DNA of 64,000 bases, taken from Marthasterias glacialis (taxonomy: Eukaryota; Echinodermata; Asteroidea; Forcipulatida; Asteriidae). The notes under the pieces were generated by a model, which searched no databases, was not told where the DNA came from, and worked only from the letters and a program-made list of their open reading frames with translations. The stretch is from the NCBI GenBank assembly GCA_911728455.2, contig OU452224.1, positions 6,824,501 through 6,888,500 on the forward strand, read 5' to 3'. The stretch's first letter is position 1. Each line of letters begins with the position of its first letter. Below, one piece after another: positions 1 to 10,762 of this stretch. The position numbers and the translations under genes were made by a program.

Positions 1-360
1 GCAACACAGTAGACATGAGAATTATGCCAAATGCAACAAAATGCAACAAGGGATTCTGTTGCATTGTGCAGGCATGTTGTTTGTGTTGGGAAATGAGCAA
101 GGGTGTTTGCCCTGCTAAATGCAACAGTATGCACATAAGTGCAGTGTTGACTTGGCAACAAGTTGCAACAAATGCCATCAAGGTATGAATTTGAGTCGAC
201 TGCTAAATACAACAAAATGCAACCCCAATATAAAATCACTTGACTGCTAAATGCAACAAATTCAGTCAAAATATGACATCCAAGTTGACTGCCCAATGCA
301 ACAGATTGCAACAACTCTTTTCCATTGGTGCATATTGTTGCATTTAGCATGGTTAGGGTT
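1..360. repeat. Cluster of ATGCAACA motifs
   Basis: The word ATGCAACA or its near variants (TGCTAAATGCAACA, CAATGCAACA), plus a few reverse complements (TTGTTGCATTT), recurs about ten times at irregular spacing. It looks like a degenerate tandem or clustered repeat cut by the window edge. No coding sense is seen. Confidence 0.6.
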
Positions 361-404
361 AGTAAAGACATGGAGGATAGAAATGACACTTTACACGAAG
401 AAGA

Positions 405-1384
405 CTTTTGTACGGGAACATTTTAAAGGGCACCAAGGCAATAAACCAGGGGCATGGAGGCGATTGCTTCCATGAATTGCCTCCAGCAGGCCAGTACACA
501 CATTGATTGTGTTCTCACCATAGGCTGTGCGTCTGTCCTGAGCAGCAGCGATCATCGCCGACATGAGGTCCCTGGATTCTTTAGATTGTTTCTCCTCAGA
601 AGATGGTGATGGGGAGGTTGAGGAGGCCTGGCGGACTGGGTGCAGAGCTGCAGACTGTAAGAAAAAAGAAAGTGCTCTTATTAAATCAATCAATCAGGTT
701 GTGGCTTGAGGGAGACTGGGAGGTCCTCCAGCAAAATATTTTTTTTTTTAACGTTAACCCTGTTACTATCGGTACACTTGCCTGCCCAACTGAAATACCA
801 TGAAATATCATGGAGACTGTGGAGACTAAGTCCACAGTACACAAGCTATGGGGTTTCCATGTAATACCAGCTGTACTTATAGAATGCTAGCCAAGAGGTT
901 ACAGTATTTGTACTTTGTGGAAGTCTGTGACACCAGTCTGGAGGGGAGTTTTAATGAATAGATTGGCGCTGATTGGTCACAACTTTATCACGTGGGGATG
1001 CATTAATTAACAAAAGTTGGTGATGCACGAGTGCACTCGCAGTGCAGGGGAACGATGTGTGTCGTGTTGAAGTATTGTGTTGTGAACTACAGTCGTGAAT
1101 GAAAAATCAGTTCATTAGGCAACTATTCGTGATTACTGTTGAAGTAGTCTTGGTAGCACGACTACTTGAGTAGTGTAGTTGTGCCACGGTGGTCTCGACT
1201 AGTCGTTGCAATTAATAGTCGTGATTACTTGACTAGTCACACTACTACTATTCGCCCAGGCTTTTTTCCGTCCTCCAAAGCGATGGTTTTTTAGACCCGT
1301 TAAAAATACAGCTGTTAGAATTCAGTGTTTTACTGAAAAATAGTCACGTGAGACTGCATTATCATCAACGAATGTTTCCTTACA
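405..1384. other. Non-coding stretch with one short repeat fragment
   Basis: Positions 415-480 hold a fragment of the dispersed family that contains GGCACCAAGGCAATGACCAG. Positions 1130-1250 are a cluster of TAGTCGTG/CACGACTA words in both orientations. Nothing gene-like is seen in the rest. Confidence 0.5.
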
Positions 1385-1471
1385 TGGATCAAAGTAAAAC
1401 ATTGACTTCAATATTTCTGGGTAGTGCAGTGGCAGGCCAGTGCATGAGGTATACGCGGTCTGGCATGCAGG

Positions 1472-1505
<34 letters not shown>

Positions 1506-2147
1506 GGCGGGGGGCGGGGCGGTATTTTGTTAAAAATGTCAGCAAACTTTGTCATATTCCATTATTTGCAAGGTTATCTCGAAGAATTAAAGACGGAAGT
1601 GGTAGGCCTATTGATTGTTTATAGAGAACAAGCTGTAACAAGCTGTATTAATGCTACAAGGATTGCATGTTCGCTGACTTGCATTATGCGCAGTCCACAC
1701 AGGATAGCTCTATCAGTCTATGAGGATAGGCTATCAGCTGTGGAGTGTCAACGACCCCCCCCCCCACAATGGCTACACAGAGGGAGTGTGCGTTTCAACC
1801 AGCACTGCACAGCCAACACTACAGTACTACACAGCTGGTATCCTGCGTTTATTGTGCAAACACGCAATCCGCAATTTTTAATACCTTTTAACTTTTTTTT
1901 CATATTCACAAGTTTCTCTATAAACAATCAATAGGCCTACCACTTCCGTCTTTAATTCTTCGAGATAACCTTGCAAATAATGGAATATGACAAAGTTTGC
2001 TGACATTTTTAACAAAATACCGCCCCGCCCCCGCCCCCGCCACCCCCCCCCCCCCCCGCCTGCATATGCCAGACCGCGTATACCTCATGCACTGGCCTGC
2101 CACTGCACTACCCAGAAATATTGAAGTCAATGTTTTACTTTGATCCA
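1385..2147. mobile_element. Long inverted-repeat (foldback) element with poly-G/poly-C inside the arms
   Basis: The arm 1385-1628 is the near-exact reverse complement of 1914-2147, separated by a 285-base unique centre. The left arm carries a run of about 33 G (1471-1504), and the right arm carries the matching but interrupted C-rich run (2022-2058), which explains the arm length difference. No transposase is encoded. Such a structure would form a large hairpin and fits a foldback or MITE-type element. Confidence 0.85.
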
Positions 2148-3150
2148 CAGCTCCACAATCTCTTCTTAACCTCCAAATCCACACTATAAATACCAAATTC
2201 TCCCTTCACTTACAGACAACCCCGCAATTATCCTCTCCTTTGAAATAACGTGATACTTTTGTCGGAAACATTTCCACATCTGTCGGCTACTGCATGTCGC
2301 CATGATTGATTGGTAACAATTATACTCTTGATGGCGCTGTTAAAGCGTTTTTTGGAGGTCTTTTTTTTCCCGAAGTCACAACTGTGCGCGCATTTTTAAG
2401 AATGCTCTGGCGTAATTTTTGAGAACAGAAAAACTGGCGGCAAGCTGTGTCGGCGGCCCCGTCTGCGCCTGGCTGGCCGCTGCCCCGAGTACTCCTACAA
2501 AATTGAGAGACTTATCAGAGAAAATAAATTTTCCTCTGTCTGTCCCCCTGCCAAAAGGTAAATGGAAAAGAGGAAGGTCCAATGGTCGTGGACAGCAAGT
2601 TTTTTAAGAAAATAAAATTATGCAAATTAGTAAGTTGCACTCTAAATTGGATGACCACACCGGCGCGCGCACTTCCCTACTTAGACATTTGGAGATATCT
2701 TTATTTATTAGCCTATTTATTAATTTCTCAAGTTGGAACAAAATATTACACAGAAATTATCGAAGTCCAGAGTAGAAGAAGAAGAGAAAGCAGAAAGAAA
2801 ACGCGGGAGTCAGGAGACTGGAAACTACGCCTAGCATGCATTTTACGAAAAAATCGTGTGCTCTTGAATGTTACACCCTCGCGCGCGCAAATTGTTAAAT
2901 ATTGGCAAACCACGCAATTTAGAAAACTTGCACACACAGAATTGCAGTTCGCGCGCCTCACACAGCCAAAATTAAACTCTAGTAAAAAAGGTGTTCACAA
3001 CGAGCGCTGCGACGAGAAAATAATATTAAATTCATTATGATTATCTGCGCTTTGACATGCCAACGTTTAAGGGAAATGTCACGAGCCTTCAGCTGCCATA
3101 TCTAGTCACTGCTAGTTCTGCAGTGTGATACAGTATAGCGTTAAACCGCT
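2148..3150. other. Non-coding stretch, nothing recognised
   Basis: Mixed sequence with CGCG-containing words (2660, 2880, 2950) and A/T-rich parts. Short open frames on both strands have no recognisable protein character. Confidence 0.4.
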
Positions 3151-3345
3151 GTTGTGTCTTGCTCTAGTTTGGAAACGGAACTGAGCTCTGCTGGACATTC
3201 GCGGTGGTGTGTGTGAGCTGTGCGCCCACTGCACCGTTTGTCAAGACCGTCTGGATTCCAGTATTGACGGGCTGTTGGGTCGCTCGAAGCCCGGTAAAAA
3301 CGGGGTGGTCTTCAATTCAACTCAACCCTTTGTTTTTTCTTCACA

Positions 3346-3431
3346 ATGGCTACGGCAGTTGGCTCTACAAATGGCTCTCCATCCGATTCATCCGAGTGTT
3401 TTCAAATAGACTCTGAAAATGCGCAGTTCAG
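3346..3431 (+). other. Candidate 5' exon with short reading frame ending at a splice donor
   Basis: An ATG in the context TTCACAATGG opens a frame that reads MATAVGSTNGSPSDSSECFQ and continues nine more residues (ending IDSENAQFR-like) to a consensus donor, CAG|GTATGT, at 3431/3432. The preceding 200 bases are richer in GC and CpG than the surroundings, as in a first exon. The two-base overhang does not fit in frame to HLCS exon 1 with any acceptor I see. It may be a 5' UTR exon of HLCS with a short upstream frame, the first exon of an alternative form, or part of another gene. Confidence 0.35.
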
Positions 3432-4158
3432 GTATGTTAAAACACAATAAATCATTTAAATGGAACGATATTTCAACTGTATAATATTTGTAAATTCGCA
3501 ACAAACAATAATTGCATTGCCATTGCTCAAATTCTGCTGAAGGATGCCTCCCTCCATGACCGTGCTAAAATAAACTAATTGAATTTGTTGACTAAAGGAA
3601 AAGTTTCCATATCCGGCTGCCACTTTCTAAGGGATTTTTTTTTGTATTGATGTTGGGCTTAATTTTCCTTTTTTTAATATTCCTCTCCAGGAATTGGTAG
3701 TGAAAACGCTAATTATTGACCTTTAAATTAAAAACGAAAAATCAAGTGGACATTTCATCGCGCTGCCACTGCCAGCACTTCTGTGCATTCATGCCCAAAA
3801 ATGGCGTTTAGCGAGTAGCGTTGTCAAGTCCAATGCCTTAGACGTGAAAATGGCTTATTTTTTATGATTTCGACACCCTGTAATCATTCAAATGTATACA
3901 TTATGTCAACCTTTCTGGACAGGTTAGGATATAATTTGACCTAAATTAAGGGAGATAAAGTGGCACTGGCAGTAGGATACGCCATTTTAGCCTGACAAAA
4001 TTTCAATGTGACAAAATATCTGAATTTGTACATTAAAAAAGTAGTAATGAGCAATAGCAGGATTTAGTAGTAGTACTTGTAGGCCCTACTATCATATTCT
4101 TTTAAATGATAATGCAATAGTCATAGACTCTGTCATGGTATGCGCCATATTGTTTAAG
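3432..4158. other. Non-coding stretch, nothing recognised
   Basis: A/T-rich intron-like or intergenic DNA with no open frame of note and no recognised repeat. Confidence 0.4.
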
Positions 4159-4298
4159 GGGCAGATTTGTTTACTTTGAACACTTGTTTCCGCCTGTGAC
4201 CCGGCTGTTGAACTTCACGTACGCACCTGGAAGGTGTGTGGAAGTTCGAGTGCTGAGTTGCAGACAGCATTGTGTGTTCAAAGTAAACAAATCTGCCC
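4159..4298. mobile_element. Small MITE with perfect 25-bp inverted ends
   Basis: The 25 bases starting GGGCAGATTTGTTTACTTTG (4159-4183) are repeated exactly inverted at 4274-4298. Total length is 140 bp and there is no coding capacity. Confidence 0.85.
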
Positions 4299-4859
4299 TG
4301 TGAGTAAAGATTGCATATTACCATGAAGATGCTTCTATGCAAGCCACTTTTCTGACCACTGTTTTTTTTTCACTCTTTTAAGTAACAAATATAATTTAAA
4401 AGTAATCGACCAGCAGAATAATTTTATGTTTAAACATAATATGCACTAAGGGGAAAAAATCCCAAATCCACCACGGTTTTCCTTGATCACTCTCTTTAAA
4501 ATCTACCACTTCATCTTTATCCAGATAATAGCCTCACTAATCACTAGTGGTCCATAGTTTCTACCTTCATGTGGAGGGTGGGGTGGCTAAGTCCAAGAAG
4601 TTTTAGAGCTACATGAGACGACTCCTGTGAGGTTGTTAACATTGAGACAATAGCGTAACATTACCACCTCACCTCATCATAGTTCTAGGAGTATAGTGGG
4701 GCTGTACCCAGATGTGATTTTTTTGGGTCGTTGAGTGAAAAAGTGGCGGTCAGATTCGGCATAAGCCCAATTGTGAAAAGGTGTTCTTTAGTACCACACC
4801 AGACCATGTGTTTGATATGAGTATTTGTATCGAGTTTTGAGTGCAGTGATAAACAGGCT

Positions 4860-5147
4860 AGTGAGGCCTGTGCTTCATGGAGGCATTGGAGGCAATTGCC
4901 TCGGTTGCCCCTGGTCATTGCCTTGGTGCCCTTGAAATGTTCCAGTGTGCCATTTCCTCATAGAGGTGCCCTTTATGAAGAAGAAAATGCCGGACACTCT
5001 GTTGTTGTGTACAAATCATGACATTGTCACCTCAGTGAGGGTGTATTTAGTTTCAACTGGAACATTTTAAGAGGCACCAAGGCAATGACCAGGGGCGCAG
5101 AGGCAACTACCTCAGTTGCCTCCATGAAATGAAGTATCAAGCCTGGA
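4860..5147. mobile_element. Inverted pair of the GGCACCAAGGCAATGACCAG family
   Basis: The left half (from AGGCCTGTGCTTCATGGAGG) and the right half (ending in CTCCATGAAATGAAGTATCA and AGCCT) are diverged inverted copies of about 90 bp. They contain the palindromic core GAGGCAATTGCCTC. This is the most common dispersed element in the window. Other full or partial copies lie at 5350-5510, 6160-6300, 7718-7860, 11445-11500, 24130-24185, 26195-26275 and 35900-36078. Confidence 0.7.
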
Positions 5148-5349
5148 AATAACTTGACATTGCATGGTGTGATGTTCATGACTGAGTTTCAGGGTAGGCC
5201 TGTGGATTAGTGTGGGCTCTGTACAATAATTCTTATTGCCGTCGACCATTCTGTGTCGTACTTTTGTGGAAAGCAGTTGGCAAGACATTCCCCCAGACAT
5301 CAGAATGTGTTCAATGAAGAGAAGAATTAGTAATTGCTTCATTCTCGGA

Positions 5350-5510
5350 AGGGCAAGGGCACCACTAGCCTTTTCGTCTTGATAAAGGGCACCTCTAGGC
5401 CTATGAGGAAATCGTAAATTTCTTTTGGAACCTTTCAAGGGCACCAAGGCAATGACCAGGGGCAACGGAGGCAATTGCCTCCGTTTTCTCCGTGAAGCAT
5501 CAGGCCTAAA
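5350..5510. repeat. Copy of the GGCACCAAGGCAATGACCAG family
   Basis: Contains GGGCAAGGGCACC, the CCTATGAGGAAAT block, CAAGGGCACCAAGGCAATGA and the GGAGGCAATTGCCTCC palindrome, ending near AGGCCTA. It matches the copies at 6160 (inverted) and 35900. Confidence 0.7.
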
Positions 5511-5635
5511 AAATCACACATTATTTTATTAGTGCTTTGATAATCGGCGCTGTAAATAAATTTTTTTGGGGGGCGATTTGGCAAATTTAACTAGTTTGCA
5601 TTTTAATTTTTTTTTAAATTATTTTAAAACAATCT

Positions 5636-5825
5636 CAAAACCCTAACTCCCTGAGTGATTTACTAGGATCCTTCTCCCAACAAATTTCAACACCATATGG
5701 TAACTCAACTCCCAAACTGTGGTACTCTGATTATGGTGGTATGCCTGAACCCATGTAAAGCATGATCAGTTGACTCATGCAGTACCCAGTCCAGCAAAAT
5801 CCAACAAAACCTGCTGTTAGAGATT
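5636..5825. repeat. Dispersed repeat, inverted copy at 25550-25745
   Basis: The blocks CCCTAACTCC, TTTACTAGGATCCTTC, CACCATATGGTAA and CCAGTCCAGCAAAATCCAAC recur as reverse complements, in reverse order, at 25550-25745. A more diverged piece is at 26960-27070. Family unknown, non-coding. Confidence 0.65.
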
Positions 5826-6159
5826 TAATTTATGCAATGACTAGTTCCAAACAACCCAATTAGGCTATCTAAGAACAAAGGGAATAATTTGCAAATGATC
5901 ATTCTATGCCCCTTTTCAGCAAACTTGTACTGCATGATTCATACAATTTGCAGATGTTACCCTACTATGAAGACGTTATGTAAGCAGGAGGCCTATCCGT
6001 TGTGTAAACCACAAAACAAATTACATTACACAAAACACACTGTCTGCGGGAAAATAGAAACAACAATGTGAAACATTGAGATTGAGTTACACTGCATAAA
6101 AGTTTATAAAATGTGACAATTTATTCTGGTTATTTTTTATTCGCAAAGGTCCAGATTTC

Positions 6160-6310
6160 ACAGAGGCAATGGAGGCAATTGCCTCTGTTGCCCCTGGTTG
6201 ATGCCGTGGTGCCCTTAAAATGTTCCAATAGAAATTTACGATTTCCTCATGTAGAGGTGCCCTTTATCAAGTAGAAAATGTCTTGGAGCCCTATTTGTCC
6301 TTTCAAAAAG
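6160..6310. repeat. Inverted copy of the GGCACCAAGGCAATGACCAG family
   Basis: Contains GGAGGCAATTGCCTC, GTTGCCCCTGGTTGATGCC, AAATGTTCCAATAGAAATTT and the AGAGGTGCCCTTTATCAAG block in the order expected for the reverse orientation. Confidence 0.7.
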
Positions 6311-6785
6311 GAAGCAATTAGGCCGGGAGGGTGTAGGGACGGGGGGTCCACAGACATAAAAGGGGGGCGCATGCCCCCCCCCCCTTAGTTTAGAAATAAT
6401 TTTGTTTTCTCCTGAGGCACTCGTACATATCATACTTCAGAAATAAATATTCGTGCCACACGCAGGGGACAATATGCGATTCTCATGTCAAATGTATCGA
6501 ATGCTAGTGAAAAACATTGAACAGTACAGTGTGCATAACCTGTACTGTGTAAACTGTAAAGTGATACATGCACCGGTATTCTACCTATCATAGAAGATCA
6601 TTATGGACCAGGTTGTGGAACGTACTTTTCGGATTGAATATCGAGAGTGTCGTCTGTGACAGAGATCTCATCAATGATAAACGGGAACGCAAGTGGCAAA
6701 TACATGCACCCAATAATAGTCCAAGTCCAAATTGTTACCTTACAATACTTCTGAGTAAATTAAAACAAAGCAGGGCAGGGCTGTA

Positions 6786-7035
6786 GGGCCCAATTTTGTA
6801 GAGCTACTTCAGCACAAAAATTCGCTAAGCGAAAAACAATTTGCTTACAAGAAGAGTACCAGCCAAAATACCATCACTTGCATATCATAATCCCCTGTTC
6901 ACTCTGACTTACCTCCAATGAGCTGAATTTGAATGAACAATGGTGGAAGCCTCTCAATGTCTCGCAGTCTTCTTCTTGGAACAACAGACAAAGGTCTGGA
7001 ATAAAAGATTACACAATAACCCCCGCATAATGGTC
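6786..7035. repeat. Two truncated dispersed elements side by side
   Basis: Positions 6786-6900 are the left half of the GGGCCCAATTTCATAG MITE family (AGGGCCCAATTTTGTAGAGC and CCAGCCAAAATACCAT). Positions 6900-7035 match the right part of the 600-bp family seen in full at 15065 and 17445 (TGAATGAACAATGGTGGAAG then CTTGGAACA). Confidence 0.6.
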
Positions 7036-7417
7036 AAAAATCGGCGAAATATTAAAGACCATGTTTCCTCTCATGCAACATATGTTGATTGTTTGCCCTT
7101 CCAACATGTCCAATCTAGATAATTTACATAATATAAAAATGTCTGGTCTGTAAAAATCACAAGTCAGTTCTTAAAGGTTCTTCTTGGAACATTGTAATTC
7201 CCCCTGCAATTTTACTCCTTTTATGGGGCGATGCCTGGTTGAAAAGGGCAGGGGGGGTGGAGGGGGAGGGGGAGTTGGGTAGAAAGGGGCTTTTTTTTTA
7301 AAGCTGTTTTATTGCATGAGGTTTTAAGGTTCATTTAGTGACTAATGGAACATAAGATCTACAGTACAAGAAGGGACCATCCTCCCCACAGCACTCTCGG
7401 TTAGTGTTTGTATGCTT

Positions 7418-7441
7418 AGCATGCTTAGCATGCTTAGCATA
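7418..7441 (+). repeat. Short tandem repeat of GCTTAGCAT
   Basis: Three adjacent copies of a 9-base unit with internal dyad TGCTTAGCA. Simple sequence repeat. Confidence 0.7.
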
Positions 7442-7479
7442 CATACAGTAGTGACTTAATCCAGCCACTGTGAACCCAA

Positions 7480-7660
7480 ATTCATGTGATATGGACATTC
7501 AGGAGTGTCACACAAGCGCGAGTGGAATACAGGAAAATATAGTGCTTCTGCATCCAATATCCACGCGGCCACATTTTCCCATATTCCATGAGCGAGTGTA
7601 ATAACGAATTTATCTTCCAGTCAACTGGAAGACTTTGAGCGTCACTTGATGAAGAGCAAA
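7480..7660. mobile_element. MITE of the GATAAC/CCGTATTCC family, diverged
   Basis: Contains GCGCGAGTGGAATACAGGAA and AATATAGTGCTTCTGC on one side and TTTTCCCATATTCCATGAGC then TAATAACGAATTTATCTTCC on the other, so the ends are inverted. Better preserved at 12135-12285 and in a half copy at 27330-27395. Confidence 0.6.
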
Positions 7661-9152
7661 ACGTGCAACGCACAAATTTTAAAACCTCATTTTAAACTGT
7701 TCATATACGGAGCGTGAAAGGGCAAGGGCACCAAGGCATTTTCTTCTTGAGGAAGGGCACAGATCTCTGTTATGAAATTGTAGGCCTACATTTCTAATGG
7801 AACATTTCAAGGGCACCAAGGCAATGACCAGGCATGCCAGGGGGCAACGGCGGCAATTTCATGTACATAGACTTGTGGACAAGTCGTTAAATGCCTGTCG
7901 CAGTAACGGTTCTCATGCGACTCTACTGCTCAGGTGATATCGCTGGCCCCCCGACTACTGCCCCACTTCACGAGGGCAGAAGTCTCGCCGAAGCAGCGGT
8001 CTTGCAAGAGTATAGTTGCGAGAGAGCCGTTATGTTATCACTCGACAAACATTGAACGACTTGTCCACAAGTTTACATTGGGTGTCTCACTAAGTCGACT
8101 TACGTTGTATGATTTACTCAGGCATGCAGCTTTTCAGCTGATCAGCTGATTTCCTCATTTTTGGTTTCTCAGCTGAGCCATTGAAAAACACAGTACAAAA
8201 GTCTTGCTCTGCCTTGGGCTTTCCTCTTGTTCATGACAAAAACTGCAGTTGCATCCATCTTTATCACCCAATAATTTGTCTCCCCAAGCATGCCGTGATG
8301 CCTCAGTGAAATTAAGAGGATATAAGTCAACTTCTTATAAAATGTAGTTTGAGTCAATCTTCTTGGTGCAAGATAAATTACAACGGCAAAATCCAGTTGT
8401 CGGTTGAGTAAAATTGCTTTGGGGGTATAAATTATCTCACCAAGTTTCACTTGGTAAAAAACAAATGACATTATATCTGAATACTTGTTTCAAGCAATAT
8501 GGCACTCGGGGAACCCAGTAGTTTTGTACAGCATCGTTACTTGACACTGTAATTCAGCTATTTACCAGGTGCTACTGGGTGAACTTTGACTTTCTCACCA
8601 GCCCTGCACCAGGCATTTTGACAGCACTACTACATATACAGTATGAGCGATTATAAACCATCGGGTCTCCGTGGAATTCCTGGAGGACAGATGATGACGT
8701 AAATCCACCACCTCTCTGGCTGACTGCATGTCCAGGGAATGATGGGGGGTGTTAACAGGGGAGGGGTGGATTGGCAATTGATGACTGGAGGTGATACAGC
8801 AGTCTAGCATATGAAGAGATTCCTCAAGATGTCATAATTATTCGCAGAATGTCAGGATGCATGTTCTTGATACAGTGTAGGTTTCACTGATGATGAAGCA
8901 TCAGTGAGTGTGAGGTTTTTTACTCTGGAAAGAGCTCAAATGCTATACAACACTTACAAATGTGTGTATTTTTTTTTTTGAGAATTAGGAAGACATTTTT
9001 CACTCTATGGTTTGTGGCCTTGAATTGGGCAAAGTATTTTACAAAATTGTTGTTGTGGAATTTAAAAAAGAAAAGAAACTATTACTATTTTGTTAATGTC
9101 ATTTGCATACATCTCTTGTAGAGCCTTAATACAGTACATCTCTACTGTATTT
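7661..9152. other. Non-coding stretch with one repeat copy
   Basis: Positions 7718-7860 are a copy of the GGCACCAAGGCAATGACCAG family. Positions 8125-8180 contain overlapping dyads (CAGCTGATCAGCTGA). Nothing else is recognised. Confidence 0.45.
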
Positions 9153-9389
9153 TGACTTCAAGGTGCTTGCCCACCTTGACACCAAGGTGCTTGCCCACCT
9201 TGACACCAAGGTGCTTGCCCACCTTGACACCAAGGTGCTTGCCCACCTTGACACCAAGGTGCTTGCCCACCTTGACAGCAAGGTGCTTGCCCACCTTGAC
9301 ACCAAGGTGCTTGTCCACCTTGACACCAAGGTGCTTGCCCACCTTGACACCAAGGTGTTTACCCACCTTGACACCAAGGTGCTTGGCCT
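9153..9389. repeat. 24-bp minisatellite, about nine copies
   Basis: The unit GCTTGCCCACCTTGACACCA plus AGGT repeats about nine times with very few changes (one GACAGCAAGG, one TTGTCC, one GTTTACCC). The unit contains the dyad ACCTTG...CAAGGT. Because 24 is divisible by three, open frames appear in several frames on both strands; they are by-products. Confidence 0.9.
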
Positions 9390-9429
9390 ATCTTTATTTA
9401 AGCACCGAAATGCTGCCATTGATTATGGC

Positions 9430-9790
9430 GTGGTTGGTAGCCACCAACCGTTGTTTCGTGGATTTTTCATTTTCATCCACACTCATCCCTCGTACAATCC
9501 ACTGGACTCAAGCTCTGGTGTTTCTGATCAGCAGAGTGTGGGTTCGAGTCCTGGTCTGAACACTTGTGTCCTTAACCAAGCCACTTACATGTAACCATTA
9601 ATGCTTTGTCAATCAGATGGGACATTAAGCCCTACACATACATACAATGTAGGTCCCGTGTGTTGTGTAATGCACGTAAAAGAACCCAGTGACACTTACC
9701 GCTAAGAGAAGGGGTTTGATGCGGTGTTTCTGGCAGTGGCTGCTGAATGCGCTGCAGCACCTTATAAACCCTTGTTAAGGTTCTACATAA
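9430..9790 (+). mobile_element. tRNA-Leu-derived SINE (type B)
   Basis: It shows a degenerate tRNA-like head (ACTCAAGCTCTGG, B box GGGTTCGAGTCC), then ACACTTGTGTCCTTAACCAA, ATGGGACATTAAGCC, TAGGTCCCGTGTGTTGTGTA and AAAAGAACCCAGTGACACTT. The same order occurs at 42712-43125, which supports a SINE family. Confidence 0.75.
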
Positions 9791-10376
9791 TGGGGTCTCT
9801 TAATTTATAAAAAAAATCAAAAAACTGTCTTAAAAAATAACAATAAGTGCCTTTAGTACATATCTACATATTGGTAGTATACATGTACGTATGTATATGC
9901 GCAAAACAAGACTCTGGTGTTATTATTTTGTCCCAAATTGGCTACTTTTGAAACAAATATGCAGTTACATGTAGCTGATAGCTAGTGGTTTTGTACGTTT
10001 ACATTATGTATTTTGCTATATTTTACTTCGGAAGTCATGTTTGTTTTTCTATTCCCATGCAGAATTTAAGTTTGCTACAATGACTATCAAACGGCTGAGA
10101 AACGCTCAAACTTTCAGCCTCTACAGCTTTCTTGAAACGCAATGTTGCGCATAACTTCTTCATGACCTTTTACCTGGTACACTTTTCTTTATAATGCCTA
10201 TTTCTGTTGGGTACATGACTACATCACGTATTAAATACTGTAGGGCTAGTGTAAGGAAGAGGGCCAACCAGGGCTATTACATGCATTTGATTAAACTTAA
10301 ACATTTCTACATGTATGTATTGACATGCAGGCTATACGTGTGTATTTGTCCATAACACCATGATTTCTACATGTAC

Positions 10377-10762
10377 AGGGCTGGAATTTGGGAGAAAAAA
10401 AAAACACACAATACCACAGGACCACAGTTACTCAACATTATTTACTGGGCCAGAAATGTTTTTAAAAGATCAGAATCAAAATGAGAAAAACTATCTTCAC
10501 AGTTGAACATATAAACTGTTTTCATTTGAACGAGCAGTAGAAGAGATTCATCTCCGTCTTAATGGTCGACAGATACATGTAGTAGATATGGACCCTCTTA
10601 CTTGGATACTCGACGGAATTTAAAGATATTTATCATCAGACACTAACTCAACATGTGGAAAGCACAAGACTGCCGGACTTGTCCAATCATGAGTTTACTG
10701 GCCTGACGCTAAAATCACTGGCCTCGGGCCTGCGATCCAGTGTCAATTTCGAGCCCTGGTGT
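10377..10762. repeat. Dispersed repeat ending TCCAGTGTCAATTTCGAGCC
   Basis: Begins near AGGGCTGGAATTTGGG and includes TTTACTGGGCCAGAAATGTT, GACCAGAATCAAAA-like and TGTCCAATCATGAGTTTACT. Related copies are at 16789-17370 (same orientation) and 20365-21190 (inverted). Unknown class, about 390-580 bp. Confidence 0.65.

Noticed and set aside
1322..1934. Poly-glycine and poly-proline frames
   Set aside because: These come from homopolymer G/C runs inside the foldback element; no gene is supported.
9126..9594. Repetitive peptides such as KHLGVKVG and VLAHLDTK
   Set aside because: These are translations of the 24-bp minisatellite in several frames on both strands, with no gene context.
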